A stretch of 64,000 bases of DNA from assembly GCA_964017155.1 (NCBI GenBank), contig OZ024861.1, positions 27,420,060 through 27,484,059 of the forward strand, read 5' to 3'. The number at the start of each line of letters is the position of its first letter. The first letter of the stretch is position 1. Below, in pieces: positions 1 through 12,640 of the stretch. A model generated the notes under the pieces. The model was given only the letters and a program-made list of their open reading frames with translations. It was not told the DNA's origin and ran no database searches. The position numbers and the translations under genes were made by a program. This stretch comes from Oasisia sp. SBJ-2009. Its lineage: Eukaryota; Annelida; Polychaeta; Sabellida; Siboglinidae.

Positions 1-17
1 TCTTGGCGAACGGCAAC

Positions 18-1490
18 TCGACAACTTCGACTACTGTAAACTCGCTATTATAAGTTAGCTTTACACAAAATACCGCTAGATGGCGCGCGAATATTTATTA
101 ACCTTACTGCATTCGCACGCGCGAATTAGTTTAATTAATTATAAATAATATAATAATAATTAGCTGCATCACTATGATCTGCAGAAAATGTTAAACGGCA
201 AACTAAGGCAACGCTTTGGTGATTTGGGTCTAATAGAGTTGATAAATAATAACAATTTAATATACAAATATATAATTTTATTAGTTTATTATATATAGCG
301 CCAAATCCACAATTCTCTGCTCTTCTATTCAACATACTGTTATTAAAGTATATGCAATAATAAGAATGCTACCCACAGGTAATATTTAAAAATAAATATT
401 AAAAATACATGTGTCTGCATAATTATCCAAAATTGCCTATTAGTTATAAAAGAAAAAGGAAATTACGTGTTTTTCAATGAAGTCACATTGTTTATTTTAT
501 CAATATTTCTATAAACATCCCGCGTGTACTGCGAGCATGCAAGCTTATATTACATAAGCGATGTTTTAACAATAATAACTAAAACAATAACATGTTAATA
601 TTACTGTTTTTAAATCCTTCTTTTTCTACCACCATAATATTTCCCATATATTCATATTCCTTTTTACATTTTAGTGATTTATTGTTCCGATAATTAATAA
701 AGTGTCTTGTTCAAAAATAATAATTATTACATATCTGATGGTGGAAATGTCATTCATGAGTAGAACAAATAGCTTCAGTAATATGTTCTTATGCATAATG
801 GTTGTGTATGTGCTGAATGAAAATTAGTATTACGTCGTACTTATTTTACTACTTTAATTATGTATTACTATTAACCATACTTTTATATTCATTTATTACA
901 ATTGTTGTTATGTAATTTGTATGTTTATTTATGACTGATAAGTCAGCTTAGTTAATGATATAGAAACATGTATTTTCATTATTTATTTTTAAATAATATT
1001 ATCTGTGGCTGGTTTTCTCTTTATTGTATTTTTAATAGCATTATTTTGTGAAGCGCCACAAACAATTATGGATGTGGCGCTACATAAATAAAATATTATA
1101 TTATAATTAAAAAAATTGTTTGTTTATTTAATATAGCGCCACATCCAATTTAAACTTGTTCATGGCGTTTTACATACATTAAAATGCTAAACAACAAATA
1201 CACACCAGAAGAAAAAAAACATAAATATACTAGAAACATATATGAACAATTATAAAAATAAAATATCAATATAAAAATAATAAAACTTATAATTTCCTGC
1301 AAATCATAGTGATGATAATAATTAATTATTATTATTATATTATTTATAAGTAATTAAACTATTTCGCGCGTGTGAAGTAAAACAATTAAATATTCGCAGT
1401 CAGAAACGTGGCGTCTAGCGGTATTTTGTGTAAAGCTTTTAAAAGCGATTTTACGGTACCGCTGGGCGGCCGAACAAGTTGTACTCGAGG
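18..1490. mobile_element. DNA element with long terminal inverted repeats
   Basis: The sequence at about 46-175 matches the reverse complement of about 1306-1450. Shared blocks include AGCTTTACACAAAATACCGC, a GCGAATATTTA block and a TTATAAATAATATAATAATA block. Weaker similarity continues outward to about 18 and 1490. The roughly 1.1-kb interior is AT-rich with no credible protein, but holds a second nested palindrome around TAGCGCCACATCC (about 1053-1150). This fits a non-autonomous DNA transposon or foldback element. I could not define a target duplication because the left end lies near the window edge. Confidence 0.6.
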
Positions 1491-1860
1491 TCTGCGCGTT
1501 TTTGTGTGTGAATTTTCTTCGTTAGAGGAATGCAAGAGATTTTATTACACAACATAGTGTATTCATATGTATGTAAGATATGTGAGAAGTTTGGCGGCTG
1601 TTGGTGGTCGTTTTGATGGTTAGGTCAATCAAATCGGGTCGTCTAGGATCCGCGCTGTGTCTGTGACTGTCCAAACGAATCCACCGAACCACTGTTTCAG
1701 TTCTGCTCGATTCATAGGTTAACAAGAAGACATCTTACTGATACTGTCTTTCACTGTACTATTACTATAAGCGTTTGAGGAACAGTGTGGCATATTGATG
1801 TCGCGATTTCGTTGTAAACCGACGTAAGGCAACTTTTAGCGTACCGCTTGGCTCTCTGTT

Positions 1861-4800
1861 ATGACAGCTGAACCAGCAGACGACTCTCTGACGTATTACT
1901 TTTCCAAACTGCTGGGTTGTGATTGGTTGCAAGGTCCAAGATGGGCCGGTTCATGGTGTCGGTGATTTAGCTAGATTTTCCCACTTTAAGACCACTTTCT
2001 GAGGTAACCACTAAGGTGAAAAATTGGATTGTAGATGCAAATGATTAGCTAGTGTAAACTCTTTTAGGTGTATAACACTAAACTGTTGCCTTTTTTTTCA
2101 CTTTAATGTACAACAGTCTTAGGGACTATGAGGGACAAGTCTTACTGTTGGTTTCAAGATTGAGTCTTATGTCAGATGCGGGTAGTTGTCTTACTCTTCC
2201 CTCTCTCCCAGACAGGTTCAACTATGTCTTAACTCTTCCCTCTCTCCCAGACAGGTTCAACTATGTCTTAACTCTTCCCTCTCTCCCAGACAGGTTCAAC
2301 TATGTCTTAACTCTTCCCTCTCTCCCAGACAGGTTCAACTATGTCTTAACTCTTCCCTCTCTCCCAGACAGGTTCAACTATGTCTTAACTCTTCCCTCTC
2401 TCCCAGACAGGTTCAACTATGTCTTAACTCTTCCCTCTCTCCCAGACAGGTTCAACTATGTCTTAACTCTTCCCTCTCTCCCAGACAGGTTCCATAGTGT
2501 CTGTCTTAACTCTTCCCTCTCTCCCAGACAGGTTCAACTATGTCTTAACTCTTCCCTCTCTCCCAGACAGGTTCAACTATGTCTTAACTCTTCCCTCTCT
2601 CCCAGACAGGTTCCATAGTGTCTGTCTTAACTCTTCCCTCTCTCCCAGACAGGTTCAACTATGTCTTAACTCTTCCCTCTCTCCCAGACAGGTTCCATAG
2701 TGTCTGTCTTAACTCTTCCCTCTCTCCCAGACAGGTTCTATAGTGTCTGTCTTAACTCTTCCCTCTCTCCCAGACAGGTTCAACTGTATCTGCCTTAACT
2801 CTTCCCTCTCTCCCAGACAGGTTCAACTGTATCTGTCTTAACTCTTCCCTCTCTCCCAGACAGGTTCAACTGTATCTGTCTTAACTCTTCCCTCTCTCCC
2901 AGACAGGTTCAACTGTATCTGTCTTAACTCTTCCCTCTCTCCCAGACAGGTTCAACTGTATCTGTCTTAACTCTTCCCTCTCTCCCAGACAGGTTCAACT
3001 GTATCTGTCTTAACTCTTCCCTCTCTCCCAGACAGGTTCAACTGTATCTGTCTTAACTCTTCCCTCTCTCCCAGACAGGTTCAACTGTATCTGCCTTAAC
3101 TCTTCGGGAGACAGGTTCAACTGCCTGTCTGAACTCTTCCCTCTGTCCCAGACAGGTTCAACTGTATCTGCCTTAACTCTTCGGGAGACAGGTTCAACTG
3201 CATGTCTGAAATCTTCCCTCTCTCCCAGACAGGTTCAACTGTATCTGTCTTAACTCTTCCCTCTCTCCCAGACAGGTTCAACTGTTCAACTGTATCTGCA
3301 TTAACTCTTCGGGAAACAGGTTCAACTGCATGTCTGAACTCTTCCCTGTCTCCCAGACAGGTCGTATAGTGTCTGCCTTAACTCTTCCCTCTCTCCCAGA
3401 CAGGTTCAACTGCATGTCTGAACTCTTCCCTCTCTCCCAGACAGGTCGTATAGTGTCTGCCTTAACTCTTCCCTCTCTCCCAGACAGGTTCAACTGCATG
3501 TCTGAACTCTTCCCTCTCTCCCAGACAGGTCGTATAGTGTCTGCCTTAACTCTTCCCTCTCTCCCAGACAGGTTCAACTGCATGTCTGAACTCTTCCCTC
3601 TCTCCCAGACAGGTCGTATAGTGTCTGCCTTAACTCTTCCCTCTCTCCCAGACAGGTTCAACTGCATGTCTGAACTCTTCCCTGTCTCCCAGACAGGTCG
3701 TATAGTGTCTGCCTTAACTCTTCCCTCTGTCCCAGGCGGGTGTTGCTCCTGGCACGGTGTCGGTGCTGGGGAGGGTGGGATGTGGAGATGGACGTCTCCC
3801 TCGATGACATCATGGCACCACCGGCCGTCTCCGACAACAGGCTCGTCTTCCGAGTACGCGAGGTCAGTGAACCGTGAAATTGTACCAGGCGTGTCACATG
3901 GATCAGTCATAGAATTAACAATGTCTAACTTATCAACTTCATGTTGAATCTTGTTTTAATTATGTTTTATTTCCAAGTGAACAATACAATACAATACAAA
4001 GAAAACATACACTCAATATGAAGTAACATAAACAAATAATTGCACATGGAAATGGGGGAAGATGGAAGTTCCATACTTATTAATCACCTCCCCCAACACT
4101 GTCACAACTTGTGTAATAAAAAAACTTTTTTACAACACTGAAATACATCTTTAAAAAGTAATATTCCTCATATTTGTAAATTCCATACATATGTATATAT
4201 AATCACAATTCCTGTGTGCATTATAATTATACATTTTGTCTTGTTTTGAAAATGTTAACCATAGTTGAACTAGTAACATTTTCATCATATAGCTTCCATA
4301 ATTTTATACCATAAATATATATTAATAGATTTTAAGATTATGCGAGCATATACTTAATTTTTCTGTCAGAATGTTTTCATCTCCACCCCCCTTTGGGGTG
4401 GTGGACGCATCCCTTGGTCTGTCACACCTGATCTGATAGACAGATTGATGGACACTTACTTGCTGTAAATAAACCTTTGTAGAAACAAAACAATTACTGA
4501 TTAAGTTTGTTTCTTTCTGAGATTAGACCTGGCAGGTAGGTAACCAACAGCACTCCATAAACTTGATGTGCTAGTGAACTAGGTTTGTTACAAGAGATTA
4601 TTTTGCTTGTGTGCTACAGATGTATCACCTTAAAAACCTATGACAATGCCTATTATTAAATAACAGAAATGTCACATTTTCTTGGATGAAATCCATATAA
4701 TTCACTTGAAAGTGTGCTTAAATTAATATGATTTTTTATCGATTTTCCTGCCAGTGATAACCCTTTCTACCAAGCTACTAAACATAATCTATTCATATTT

Positions 4801-5141
4801 GTTGTAAATCTGTCTTGCGTCAAAAGCATGTTTTTATTTAAAGTTATATTCCCATAACAAACTCAATAAAATATGATTTTTTTCACAATTTTTACATATG
4901 CAGGAAATCTGGCCATCTCCCTAGAAGAAAAAAATATTCTTTAGCACACGGGAAATTGATGAGATATATCAGATGTAAAATCAAACTTATTGTTTATTGC
5001 AATTGTAATTTCCTCTCCTCTTTCCAGGGTTCTGATTTCAACCTCATCACCAGTGGTGAGCGAATGCTCCCTAGTGATGACCACTCCGTGTTGCTATGGT
5101 TACAGAAGAAGATAGCAAGGGCGATGACCTTGGACCTCTAG
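1861..5141 (+). CDS. Candidate small three-exon gene, product not recognised
   Basis: Proposed exons are 1861-1961, 3736-3862 and 5028-5141, giving 342 nt and 113 residues. Phases agree: CG|GTGATT to CCCAG|G, then GAG|GTCAGT to TTTCCAG|GG. The first exon starts MTAEPADDSLTYYFSKLLG. The second contains EMDVSLDDIMAPPAVSDNRL. The third contains LITSGERMLPSDDHSVLLWL and ends at TAG 5139-5141. The last two exons look most protein-like. The first exon and its donor are an inference from phase and an open frame. I do not recognise a family and assign no function. Oddly, the second exon's acceptor sits at the end of a long array of acceptor-like repeats (2190-3735). The gene could instead have further exons to the left, or another reading frame in exon 2 could be used. 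Confidence 0.35.
2190..3735 (+). repeat. Minisatellite of 3' splice-acceptor-like units (39-43 bp)
   Basis: About 37 tandem copies of a unit containing a pyrimidine tract and AG (CTTCCCTCTCTCCCAGACAG) followed by a variable GTTCAACT or GTTCCATAGTGT segment. Early units are 39 bp, later ones 43 bp. Near the end the units alternate with a variant carrying TCGTATAGTGTCTGCC. The last copy's CCCAG is directly followed by the candidate exon at 3736. The 39-bp units are multiples of three, so long repetitive reading frames appear on both strands; I do not regard these as genes. Confidence 0.9.
3963..4370 (-). mobile_element. Probable LINE 3' end, minus strand
   Basis: Read on the minus strand, this AT-rich stretch ends in a polyadenylation-like AATAAA near 3968 next to a short TTGTA/ATTGT tail repeat. 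It contains a GGAGGTGATTAATAAG block that resembles the layout of the 3'UTR of the intact LINE at 15.6-20.5 kb. No coding part remains. The call is by resemblance only. Confidence 0.35.
4371..4955. other. Intron of the candidate gene, no feature seen
   Basis: AT-rich sequence with no convincing exon, RNA gene or repeat. A small CCACCCCCCTTTGGGGTGG inverted repeat lies at 4385-4404. Confidence 0.5.
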
Positions 5142-6828
5142 GGACCATTGATTAATTGTGAAACGTTTACATAGAAAATAACTGCCTGATGTTGATATAT
5201 ATATATAATTATATATATATATATCATGAGATAAACCTGCGTTCCACAGCTAACATAGATTTACTGTTATTTTTGGTTGTTTTACTTCCGGGTTATCTGG
5301 AGTTCTACAGCAGCTAAAACTGAAAACAGTTAAGCCAATGCGTAAACACGTTGTTTCATCAAACCGTAATTATTATGGAACATAGCATTTGTTGTAAAGA
5401 AAACCGTAATTTGTTGGGATGTGCAATATTAGGGTGTTCTAACATAATCCGACAAAGGGGAAATATGCGCTCAGCCCGGTAGTGGGTAAATTGAACACAC
5501 TGTAACGTTCAACCACGATCACTGCCAAAGTTAACAAAAACTGATGAATGATTTGATCAACACTCTCATATTATGTATACATTTAGTGGTATATTGTGGC
5601 AATCTTATTTGGGTGGTTTTAGAGCCAATCTGAGCTGTGGATTTGAATTTGGAAATTGTTTGTACATTTTCTGCAGTTATTTTACAATATCTCAGGAGAA
5701 AAGTAAGTAATGTAGGGTAATTTAACCATAAATCAATGTGAAAATAAATTCCACACAAGTTAAAACAACATTAATTACCCAGTCCATGGTTTGTTAAAAT
5801 GACAGCATTCCCAAACAATAGGATATCTAACATTTATTAATGCCACGTTTATTCATTACATGACCAATATTTATGATGAATCAATTGGAAATATATTTTG
5901 TAAATATTTGCATGTTGCCGATGTGAGCAATACATGTAAACTGTTTGAGTCAAATGGGCGTAATCTTATTCCTATGGACTATCACAGGCTAGACAGACGT
6001 ACATATTAATGACAAGACAATTAGGATTATGTGATAGTGACGTGTTAATTATATTAGATAGGAATGCAAATCAATATTGTCCTGAAGCCCCTTATTGGAG
6101 AGGGATATTAGAGTATAACACAAGTGTATCTGGTGAGTATGTAGATGTATGTGTATATTTGATGAGTTAGTATGTTCATTTACAAGGTGGACCACGGTCA
6201 TAGTTTACAGAATAAAGTGTGTTTTAGTAAGTTGTAAAACCTCATTAGTTATAATAATGTAAGCAAGATAATACGCAATTTTATGGAAGCATCAAAGTTG
6301 TACAGAAACAAATTGTGATTACTAAATATAAAGTGTTACTGTGATTTTTATTTTACAATATTTCTGTAATCATTACATTTTTGTGACCTATATTTTGTTC
6401 TTTATATATTTTACAATTGTTGCAGTATGGGTTATGGTGGAAAGTGGTTTGTGAATAACAAAACATGGATGTTTTCCTGATGACACATGAACTTTTAAAA
6501 ACAACTGAAGTTTGATAGTGTTGTGGGCAGCAGCCTGGGTTGTCTGGTCCGGGCTCACTGACGACCTGAGAAGTGTAGTATGTTTGAGTTCTGATATCCT
6601 GTCAGATAAAAAGAGGGTCCTAGTTAGTGATGTCTTCATGTGGACGTTGTACTTGTTACAAGATGTTAGGGTGACCAGTGGTCTAGCTGTGGTATGTAAA
6701 TGTCTTGTACGTGTGGTTGTTAATAAATGGTTATTTTTGTTGCAAGTGAAACTTGGCAAGGTGTGTTACTTTGTTTCAATTTTGTGTGTTATTTCACACA
6801 TTCATATGTGTATATGCACGCGGACTGC
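5142..6828. other. Intergenic AT-rich DNA
   Basis: No supported gene. A TATATATAATTATATATATA palindrome lies at about 5196-5225. Short open frames on both strands have no family resemblance and no splice-site support. Confidence 0.5.
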
Positions 6829-6975
6829 ACACATACATACACTCACACACATAAACGCACTCATGCACGCACACCCACTCACCCACACACCACCACACAC
6901 CACACACCACCACACCACACACCACCACACCAACACCATCATCACTAACACCAGACACCACCACACCACACAGAT
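6829..6975. repeat. CA / CACCA low-complexity tract
   Basis: CACACATACATAC and CACACACA runs grade into ACCACCACACACC repeats. Open frames here are only low-complexity His/Thr strings and are not counted as genes. Confidence 0.85.
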
Positions 6976-7087
6976 ACATCATCATTCATGCCCATCACAA
7001 CCGACAAGATCACCACAATTGGTTAGTAAATGGTGCAAGTTGGATCTAATTCCTACACATTTGTTGAAGGCCAACTGACCCAGCTTA

Positions 7088-7540
7088 GTCCAAGTCATCA
7101 CTGATAATATAGTGAACATACCGATTGCGACAGGAGTCCTCCCTTCCGCCTTTAAAACGGGCTCTCGTAATTGTTGCTAAAGAAAACAACGCTTTATGCA
7201 AATGACGTCATTGTCCAGTGCCAAACCTGTGCTGTGTCCAAAATCGTAGAGAAGGACGTCGCTATCTGTTCTCTGAACACTTGTCAGACAACGACCTGCT
7301 ATATGAGCAAATTAAATCCACTTATTTAATCCAAACCATATGCAATGATTTGCTTTGTATACTAGAATCTAGATGAGCGCAAGGCAGCCATACTAGTGCT
7401 ACTAGATCTATCCGCAACATTCTATACGATCGAACACACAATCATATTAACACACCTCAGAGATCGCTTTGGAATAATTGCAACATCATGAATATGTCTT
7501 GCATGGTTTGAGTCATATCTGCCAAAACTCCCCGAAACTA
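7088..7540 (+). pseudogene. LINE reverse-transcriptase relic (CR1/L2-like)
   Basis: With frameshifts and stops, the plus strand still shows LINE RT segments: an ITDNIVNIPIATGVLPSAFK-like block, then an ILVLLDLSATFYTIEHTII block matching the family's LDLSAAFDTIDH region, then CLAWFESYLP. It is too degraded to be active. It lies just before the 58-bp satellite. Confidence 0.7.
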
Positions 7541-7649
7541 ATGTTATATTTATCATTTCGTCTCTCACGTCATCTACTCTCTAGATATGTACTTTCGCAA
7601 CTACATAGTTTAATAGCAAGATATTGCGTAATCAAATAATAAGTCATTA

Positions 7650-10600
7650 CACTACAACCTTTGTCGGGTTGAATTATCCTAACCATCGGCATGACCCCCC
7701 CCCGGCCTCAACCTTTGTCGGGTTGAATTATCCTAACCATCGGCATGCCACCCCCCCCGGCCTCAACCTTTCTCGAGTTGAATTATCCTAACCATCGGCA
7801 TGCCCCCCCCCCCCGGCCTCAACCTCTGTCGGGTTGAATTATCCTAACCATCGGCATGCCGCCCCCCGGCTACAATCTTTGTCAGGTTGAATTATCCTAA
7901 CCATCGGCATGCCCCCCCCCGGCCTCAACATTTCTCGGGTTGAATTATCCTAACCATCGGAATGCCCCCCCCCCGGCCTCAACCTTTGTCGGGTTGAATT
8001 ATCCTAACCATCGGCATGCCGCCCCTCCCCCCGGCCTCAACCTTTCTCGGGTTGAATTATCCTAACCATCGGCATGCCGCCCCTCCCCCCGGCCTCAACC
8101 TTTGTCGGGTTGAATTATCCTAACCATCGGCATGCCGCCCCTCCCCCCGGCCTCAACCTTTCTCGGGTTGAATTATCCTAACCATCGGCATGCCGCCCCT
8201 CCCCCCGGCCTCAACCTTTCTCGGGTTGAATTATCCTAACCATCGGCATGCCGCCCCTCCCCCCGGCCTCAACCTTTGTCGGGTTGAATTATCCTAACCA
8301 TCGGCATGCCCCCCCCGGCCTCAACCTTTGTCGGGTTGAATTATCCTAACCATCGGCATGCCGCCCCTCCCCCCGGCCTCAACCTTTTTCGGGTTGAATT
8401 ATCCTAACCATCGGCATGCCGCCCCTTCCCCCGGCCTCAACCTTTCTCGGGTTGAATTATCCTAACCATCGGCATGCCGCCCCTCCCCCCGGCCTCAACC
8501 TTTCTCGGGTTGAATTATCCTAACCATCGGCATGCCGCCCCTCCCCCCGGCCTCAACCTTTCTCGGGTTGAATTATCCTAACCATCGGCATGCCGCCCCT
8601 CCCCCCGGCCTCAACCTTTCTCGGGTTGAATTATCCTAACCATGCATGCCGCCCCTCCCCCCGGCCTCAACCTTTCTCGGGTTGAATTATCCTAACCATC
8701 GGCATGCCTCCCCCCGGCCTCAACCTTTGTCGGGTTGAATTATCCTAACCATCGGCATGCCGCCCCTCCCCCCGGCCTCAACCTTTCTCGGGTTGAATTA
8801 TCCTAACCATCGGCATGCCGCCCCTCCCCCCGGCCTCAACCTTTCTCGGGTTGAATTATCCTAACCATCGGCATGCCGCCCCTCCCCCCGGCCTCAACCT
8901 TTCTCGGGTTGAATTATCCTAACCATCGGCATGCCCCCCCCGGCCTCAACCTTTGTCGGGTTGAATTATCCTAACCATCGGCATGCCGCCCCTCCCCCCG
9001 GCCTCAACCTTTCTCGGGTTGAATTATCCTAACCATCGGCATGCCGCCCCTCCCCCCGGCCTCAACCTTTCTCGGGTTGAATTATCCTAACCATCGGCAT
9101 GCCGCCCCTCCCCCCGGCCTCAACCTTTCTCGGGTTGAATTATCCTAACCATCGGCATGCCGCCCCTCCCCCCGGCCTCAACCTTTGTCGGGTTGAATTA
9201 TCCTAACCATCGGCATGCCCCCCCCGGCCTCAACCTTTGTCGGGTTGAATTATCCTAACCATCGGCATGCCGCCCCTCCCCCCGGCCTCAACCTTTCTCG
9301 GATTTAATTATCCTAACCATCGGCATGCCGCCCCCCGGCCTCAACCTTTCTTGGGTTGAATTATCCTAACCATCGGCATGCCCCCCGCCCGGCCTCAACC
9401 TTTGTCGGGTTGAATTATCCTAACCATCGGCATGCCGCCCCCCGGCCTCAACCTTTCTTTGGTTGAATTATCCTAACCTTCAGCATGCCGCCCCCCGGCC
9501 TCAACCTTTCTCGGGTTGAATTATCCTAACCATCGGCATGCCGCCCCTCCCCCCGGCCTCAACCTTTCTCGGGTTGAATTATCCTAACCATCGGCATGCC
9601 GCCCCTCCCCCCGGCCTCAACCTTTCTCGGGTTGAATTATCCTAACCATCGGCATGCCGCCCCTCCCCCCGGCCTCAACCTTTCTCGGGTTGAATTATCC
9701 TAACCATCGGCATGCCGCCCCTCCCCCCGGCCTCAACCTTTCTCGGGTTGAATTATCCTAACCATCGGCATGCCCCCCCCGGCCTCAACCTTTGTCGGGT
9801 TGAATTATCCTAACCATCGGCATGCCGCCCCTCCCCCCGGCCTCAACCTTTCTCGGGTTGAATTATCCTAACCATCGGCATGCCGCCCCTCCCCCCGGCC
9901 TCAACCTTTCTCGGGTTGAATTATCCTAACCATCGGCATGCCGCCCCTCCCCCCGGCCTCAACCTTTCTCGGGTTGAATTATCCTAACCATCGGCATGCC
10001 GCCCCTCCCCCCGGCCTCAACCTTTCTCGGGTTGAATTATCCTAACCATCGGCATGCCGCCCCTCCCCCCGGCCTCAACCTTTCTCGGGTTGAATTATCC
10101 TAACCATCGGCATGCCGCCCCTCCCCCCGGCCTCAACCTTTCTCGGGTTGAATTATCCTAACCATCGGCATGCCGCCCCTCCCCCCGGCCTCAACCTTTC
10201 TCGGGTTGAATTATCCTAACCATCGGCATGCCGCCCCTCCCCCCGGCCTCAACCTTTCTCGGGTTGAATTATCCTAACCATCGGCATGCTCCCCCCGGCC
10301 TCAACCTTTGTCGGGTTGAATTATCCTAACCATCGGCATGCCGCCCCTCCCCCCGGCCTCAACCTTTCTCGGGTTGAATTATCCTAACCATCGGCATGCC
10401 GCCCCTCCCCCCGGCCTCAACCTTTCTCGGGTTGAATTATCCTAACCATCGGCATGCCGCCCCTCCCCCCGGCCTCAACCTTTCTCGGGTTGAATTATCC
10501 TAACCATCGGCATGCCGCCCCTCCCCCCGGCCTCAACCTTTGTCGGGTTGAATTATCCTAACCATCGGCATGCCCCCCCCCGGCCTCAACCTTTGTCGGG

Positions 10601-11040
10601 TTGAATTATCCTAACCATCGGCATGCCGCCCCTCCCCCCGGCCTCAACCTTTTTCGGATTTAATTATCCTAACCATCGGCATGCCGCCCCTCCCCCCGGC
10701 CTCAACCTTTCTCGGGTTGAATTATCCTAACCATCGGCATGCCGCCCCCCGGCCTCAACCTTTCTTGGGTTGAATTATCCTAACCATCGGCATGCCCCCC
10801 GCCCGGCCTCAACCTTTGTCGGGTTGAATTATCCTAACCATCGGCATGCCGCCCCCCGGCCTCAACCTTTCTTTGGTTGAATTATCCTAACCTTCAGCAT
10901 GCCGCCCCCCGGCCTCAACCTTTCTCGGGTTGAATTATCCTAACCATCGGCATGCCGCCCCTCCCCCCGGCCTCAACCTTTCTCGGATTTAATTATCCTA
11001 ACCATCGGCATGCCCTCCGACCTCCCCCCCCCCCCCCCCC
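7650..11040 (+). repeat. 58-bp satellite array, about 58 copies
   Basis: Tandem units of about 58 bp (range about 50-60) contain GGGTTGAATTATCCTAACC, then ATCGGCATGCC and a C-rich segment of variable length. The core is highly uniform; differences are mostly TTTGTCGGG versus TTTCTCGGG and the length of the C run. Diagnostic variant units (GGATTTAATT, CCCCCCGCCC, CTTTGGTTGAA...CCTTCAGC) recur as a block about 1414 bp apart (9297-9490 and 10650-10905), so there is higher-order duplication. No gene is seen inside. The array ends in a long C run at 11025-11045. Confidence 0.95.
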
Positions 11041-11046
11041 CCCCCG

Positions 11047-11055
11047 GTATATAAA
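11047..11055 (+). promoter_or_regulatory. TATA-box-like core promoter candidate
   Basis: TATATAAAA directly follows the satellite's terminal C run. About 30 bp downstream lies a plausible initiator near 11075-11090. A perfect CRE (TGACGTCA, 11377-11384) and an E-box (CACGTG, 11398-11403) follow. No convincing downstream gene is seen on the plus strand, so the promoter is a guess from motif spacing. Confidence 0.25.
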
Positions 11056-12640
11056 ATGCAGGGCGCGCAAGTGTCTTATCAGAACTGTAGTATCTATTGT
11101 TATCCTGATAAGTGATATATCCAGTTTACTCACCGTGACCGTCGCCGTCGGTCGCGTAGTTCACTAGTTGCCGCATACTGTAATGTTTACGCGTTACGAG
11201 TCTTTTCTGTATGTGTTATCGTTACTATGAACGTCCGATACTTCAACCACGCTTTCGTCAACATTGAAACGCTGTTTTATCGACTTTGTGCAAATCACTT
11301 CCGATGAACCGAAATCCCGAATGTTTCCATGAATGTTTCCTTGACGTCGTTAGTTGCCAAGTCACGTTCTGGTCTATGACGTCATTCAACGCCACTCACG
11401 TGTCACTGCATTCGGTGCTCCGTGTTCAGAATTTCATGTTTCACACCATGCTCAGTCTCACGGAGGTCACAGAACTCAAGTCAAGAGTGTGCTCAACGCC
11501 GTTTGTCAGACAAACAATGTCAAAGACAACGTCAAAGATGGCAATTACCCGGAGAAATTGGTCGATTTCATTTTTTAGGGAAAACGCGGCTAAATTTCAG
11601 CGTACGGGTCGCTTAATGAGATGTCGTCGACCAATTTGAAGAGTTAGTATAACACGAATGTTCTGAAAGGCACTGTGTTGTGCTAAATCTGCACTGTTTA
11701 CTGGACATTTGCGAACTAATGCGGGCACATAATATTTATGTAGAATTCGGACCCACCTAAATTTTGCCTCTATGGCTATGCGCGAGATGATGTTAACTGA
11801 TTGAATTAACAAAATCAAGTATCAAATGTTGGCAAAGATGCGGTTATAATGTCAAAATTTAGGAGGGTCCGAATTCTACATAACTCCCCTAAAGCGCCAA
11901 CTTTAGTGTTTAGTTTAATGTTTAGCCTTTTGTACTTTGTCTTTTTTTGAGCGACTGGGACCATGCGTTTACCGCCACTATTTGTAAAACATACATTCAT
12001 GATCAACTGCCGAGCGATTCTTACGACGTTTCCGGAGTTGAGCAGGAGTAGTCGAGTTGCCATTTTGTAAACCTGGAAATGGTTGGTCGTCTAAGGTTTT
12101 TTTGCTGAATCATATAGGCCTAGAATATGTGTCCCTGAACTCGAATCCGTGGGATGGCAATGCGCCATCCTTGGGCAACTCGTGGGAACCACGAAAATCC
12201 AAGATGGCTGTTGTGATCCTAGTAAATTACAAAATGTGTTTTTGTATGTACTCGCATGCTTTGAGGTACGAGGAATTCAATGGAGCCGTTTATATTAATG
12301 TCCGACTTTGTTCACATGACCAACATTCAAAATGGCCGCCATTTTCACCAACTATAGACAAAATCGAGCATAATTTGATTGCATATTGCTATATAAATAT
12401 GATTTTATTTTGTCCATTCCTATGTTTTACCATATCAGGACTTAAAAGGAAGTATTTCAACTGATGCCCGCCCAAGAAAACCGAGTAATATCCTAAATGG
12501 CCGTCATTTTAACCAAACATATGCAAGAGACACGATTCTGTGCCTATTCCTACGTTTTAGCATATTGGCAAGACCATAGTACTGGTATATACCTGTACGG
12601 CCTTAATTATTATAGAGCACCGAGTACAGGTTTATAACCT
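11056..12640. other. Region between satellite and GTAT microsatellite
   Basis: No gene is established. It holds an inverted repeat with arms 11738-11766 and 11855-11883 (ATGTAGAATTCGGACC core, 88-bp loop) and several AAAATGGC-type motifs. The overlapping open frames at 11286-11639 are uncorroborated. Confidence 0.5.
11887..12063 (-). CDS. Possible first exon with a mitochondrial-targeting-like start
   Basis: On the minus strand an ATG at 12063 lies in a good context (CAAAATGGCA). It opens a frame starting MATRLLLLNSGNVVRIARQL and continuing with a basic KKTKYKR stretch. The start is rich in Arg and Leu and lacks acidic residues, as mitochondrial presequences do. I found no matching downstream exon and no firm donor. 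It could equally be chance. Confidence 0.2.

Noticed and set aside
2106..3947. Frames with LPSLPDRFNY-type repeats and the overlapping minus-strand frame
   Set aside because: Minisatellite translation. The only part likely to be coding is the exon following the array, and in a different frame.
7650..11040. CRISPR array
   Set aside because: Units are contiguous with no unique spacers, only small substitutions and C-run length changes. The context is eukaryotic with introns and LINEs.
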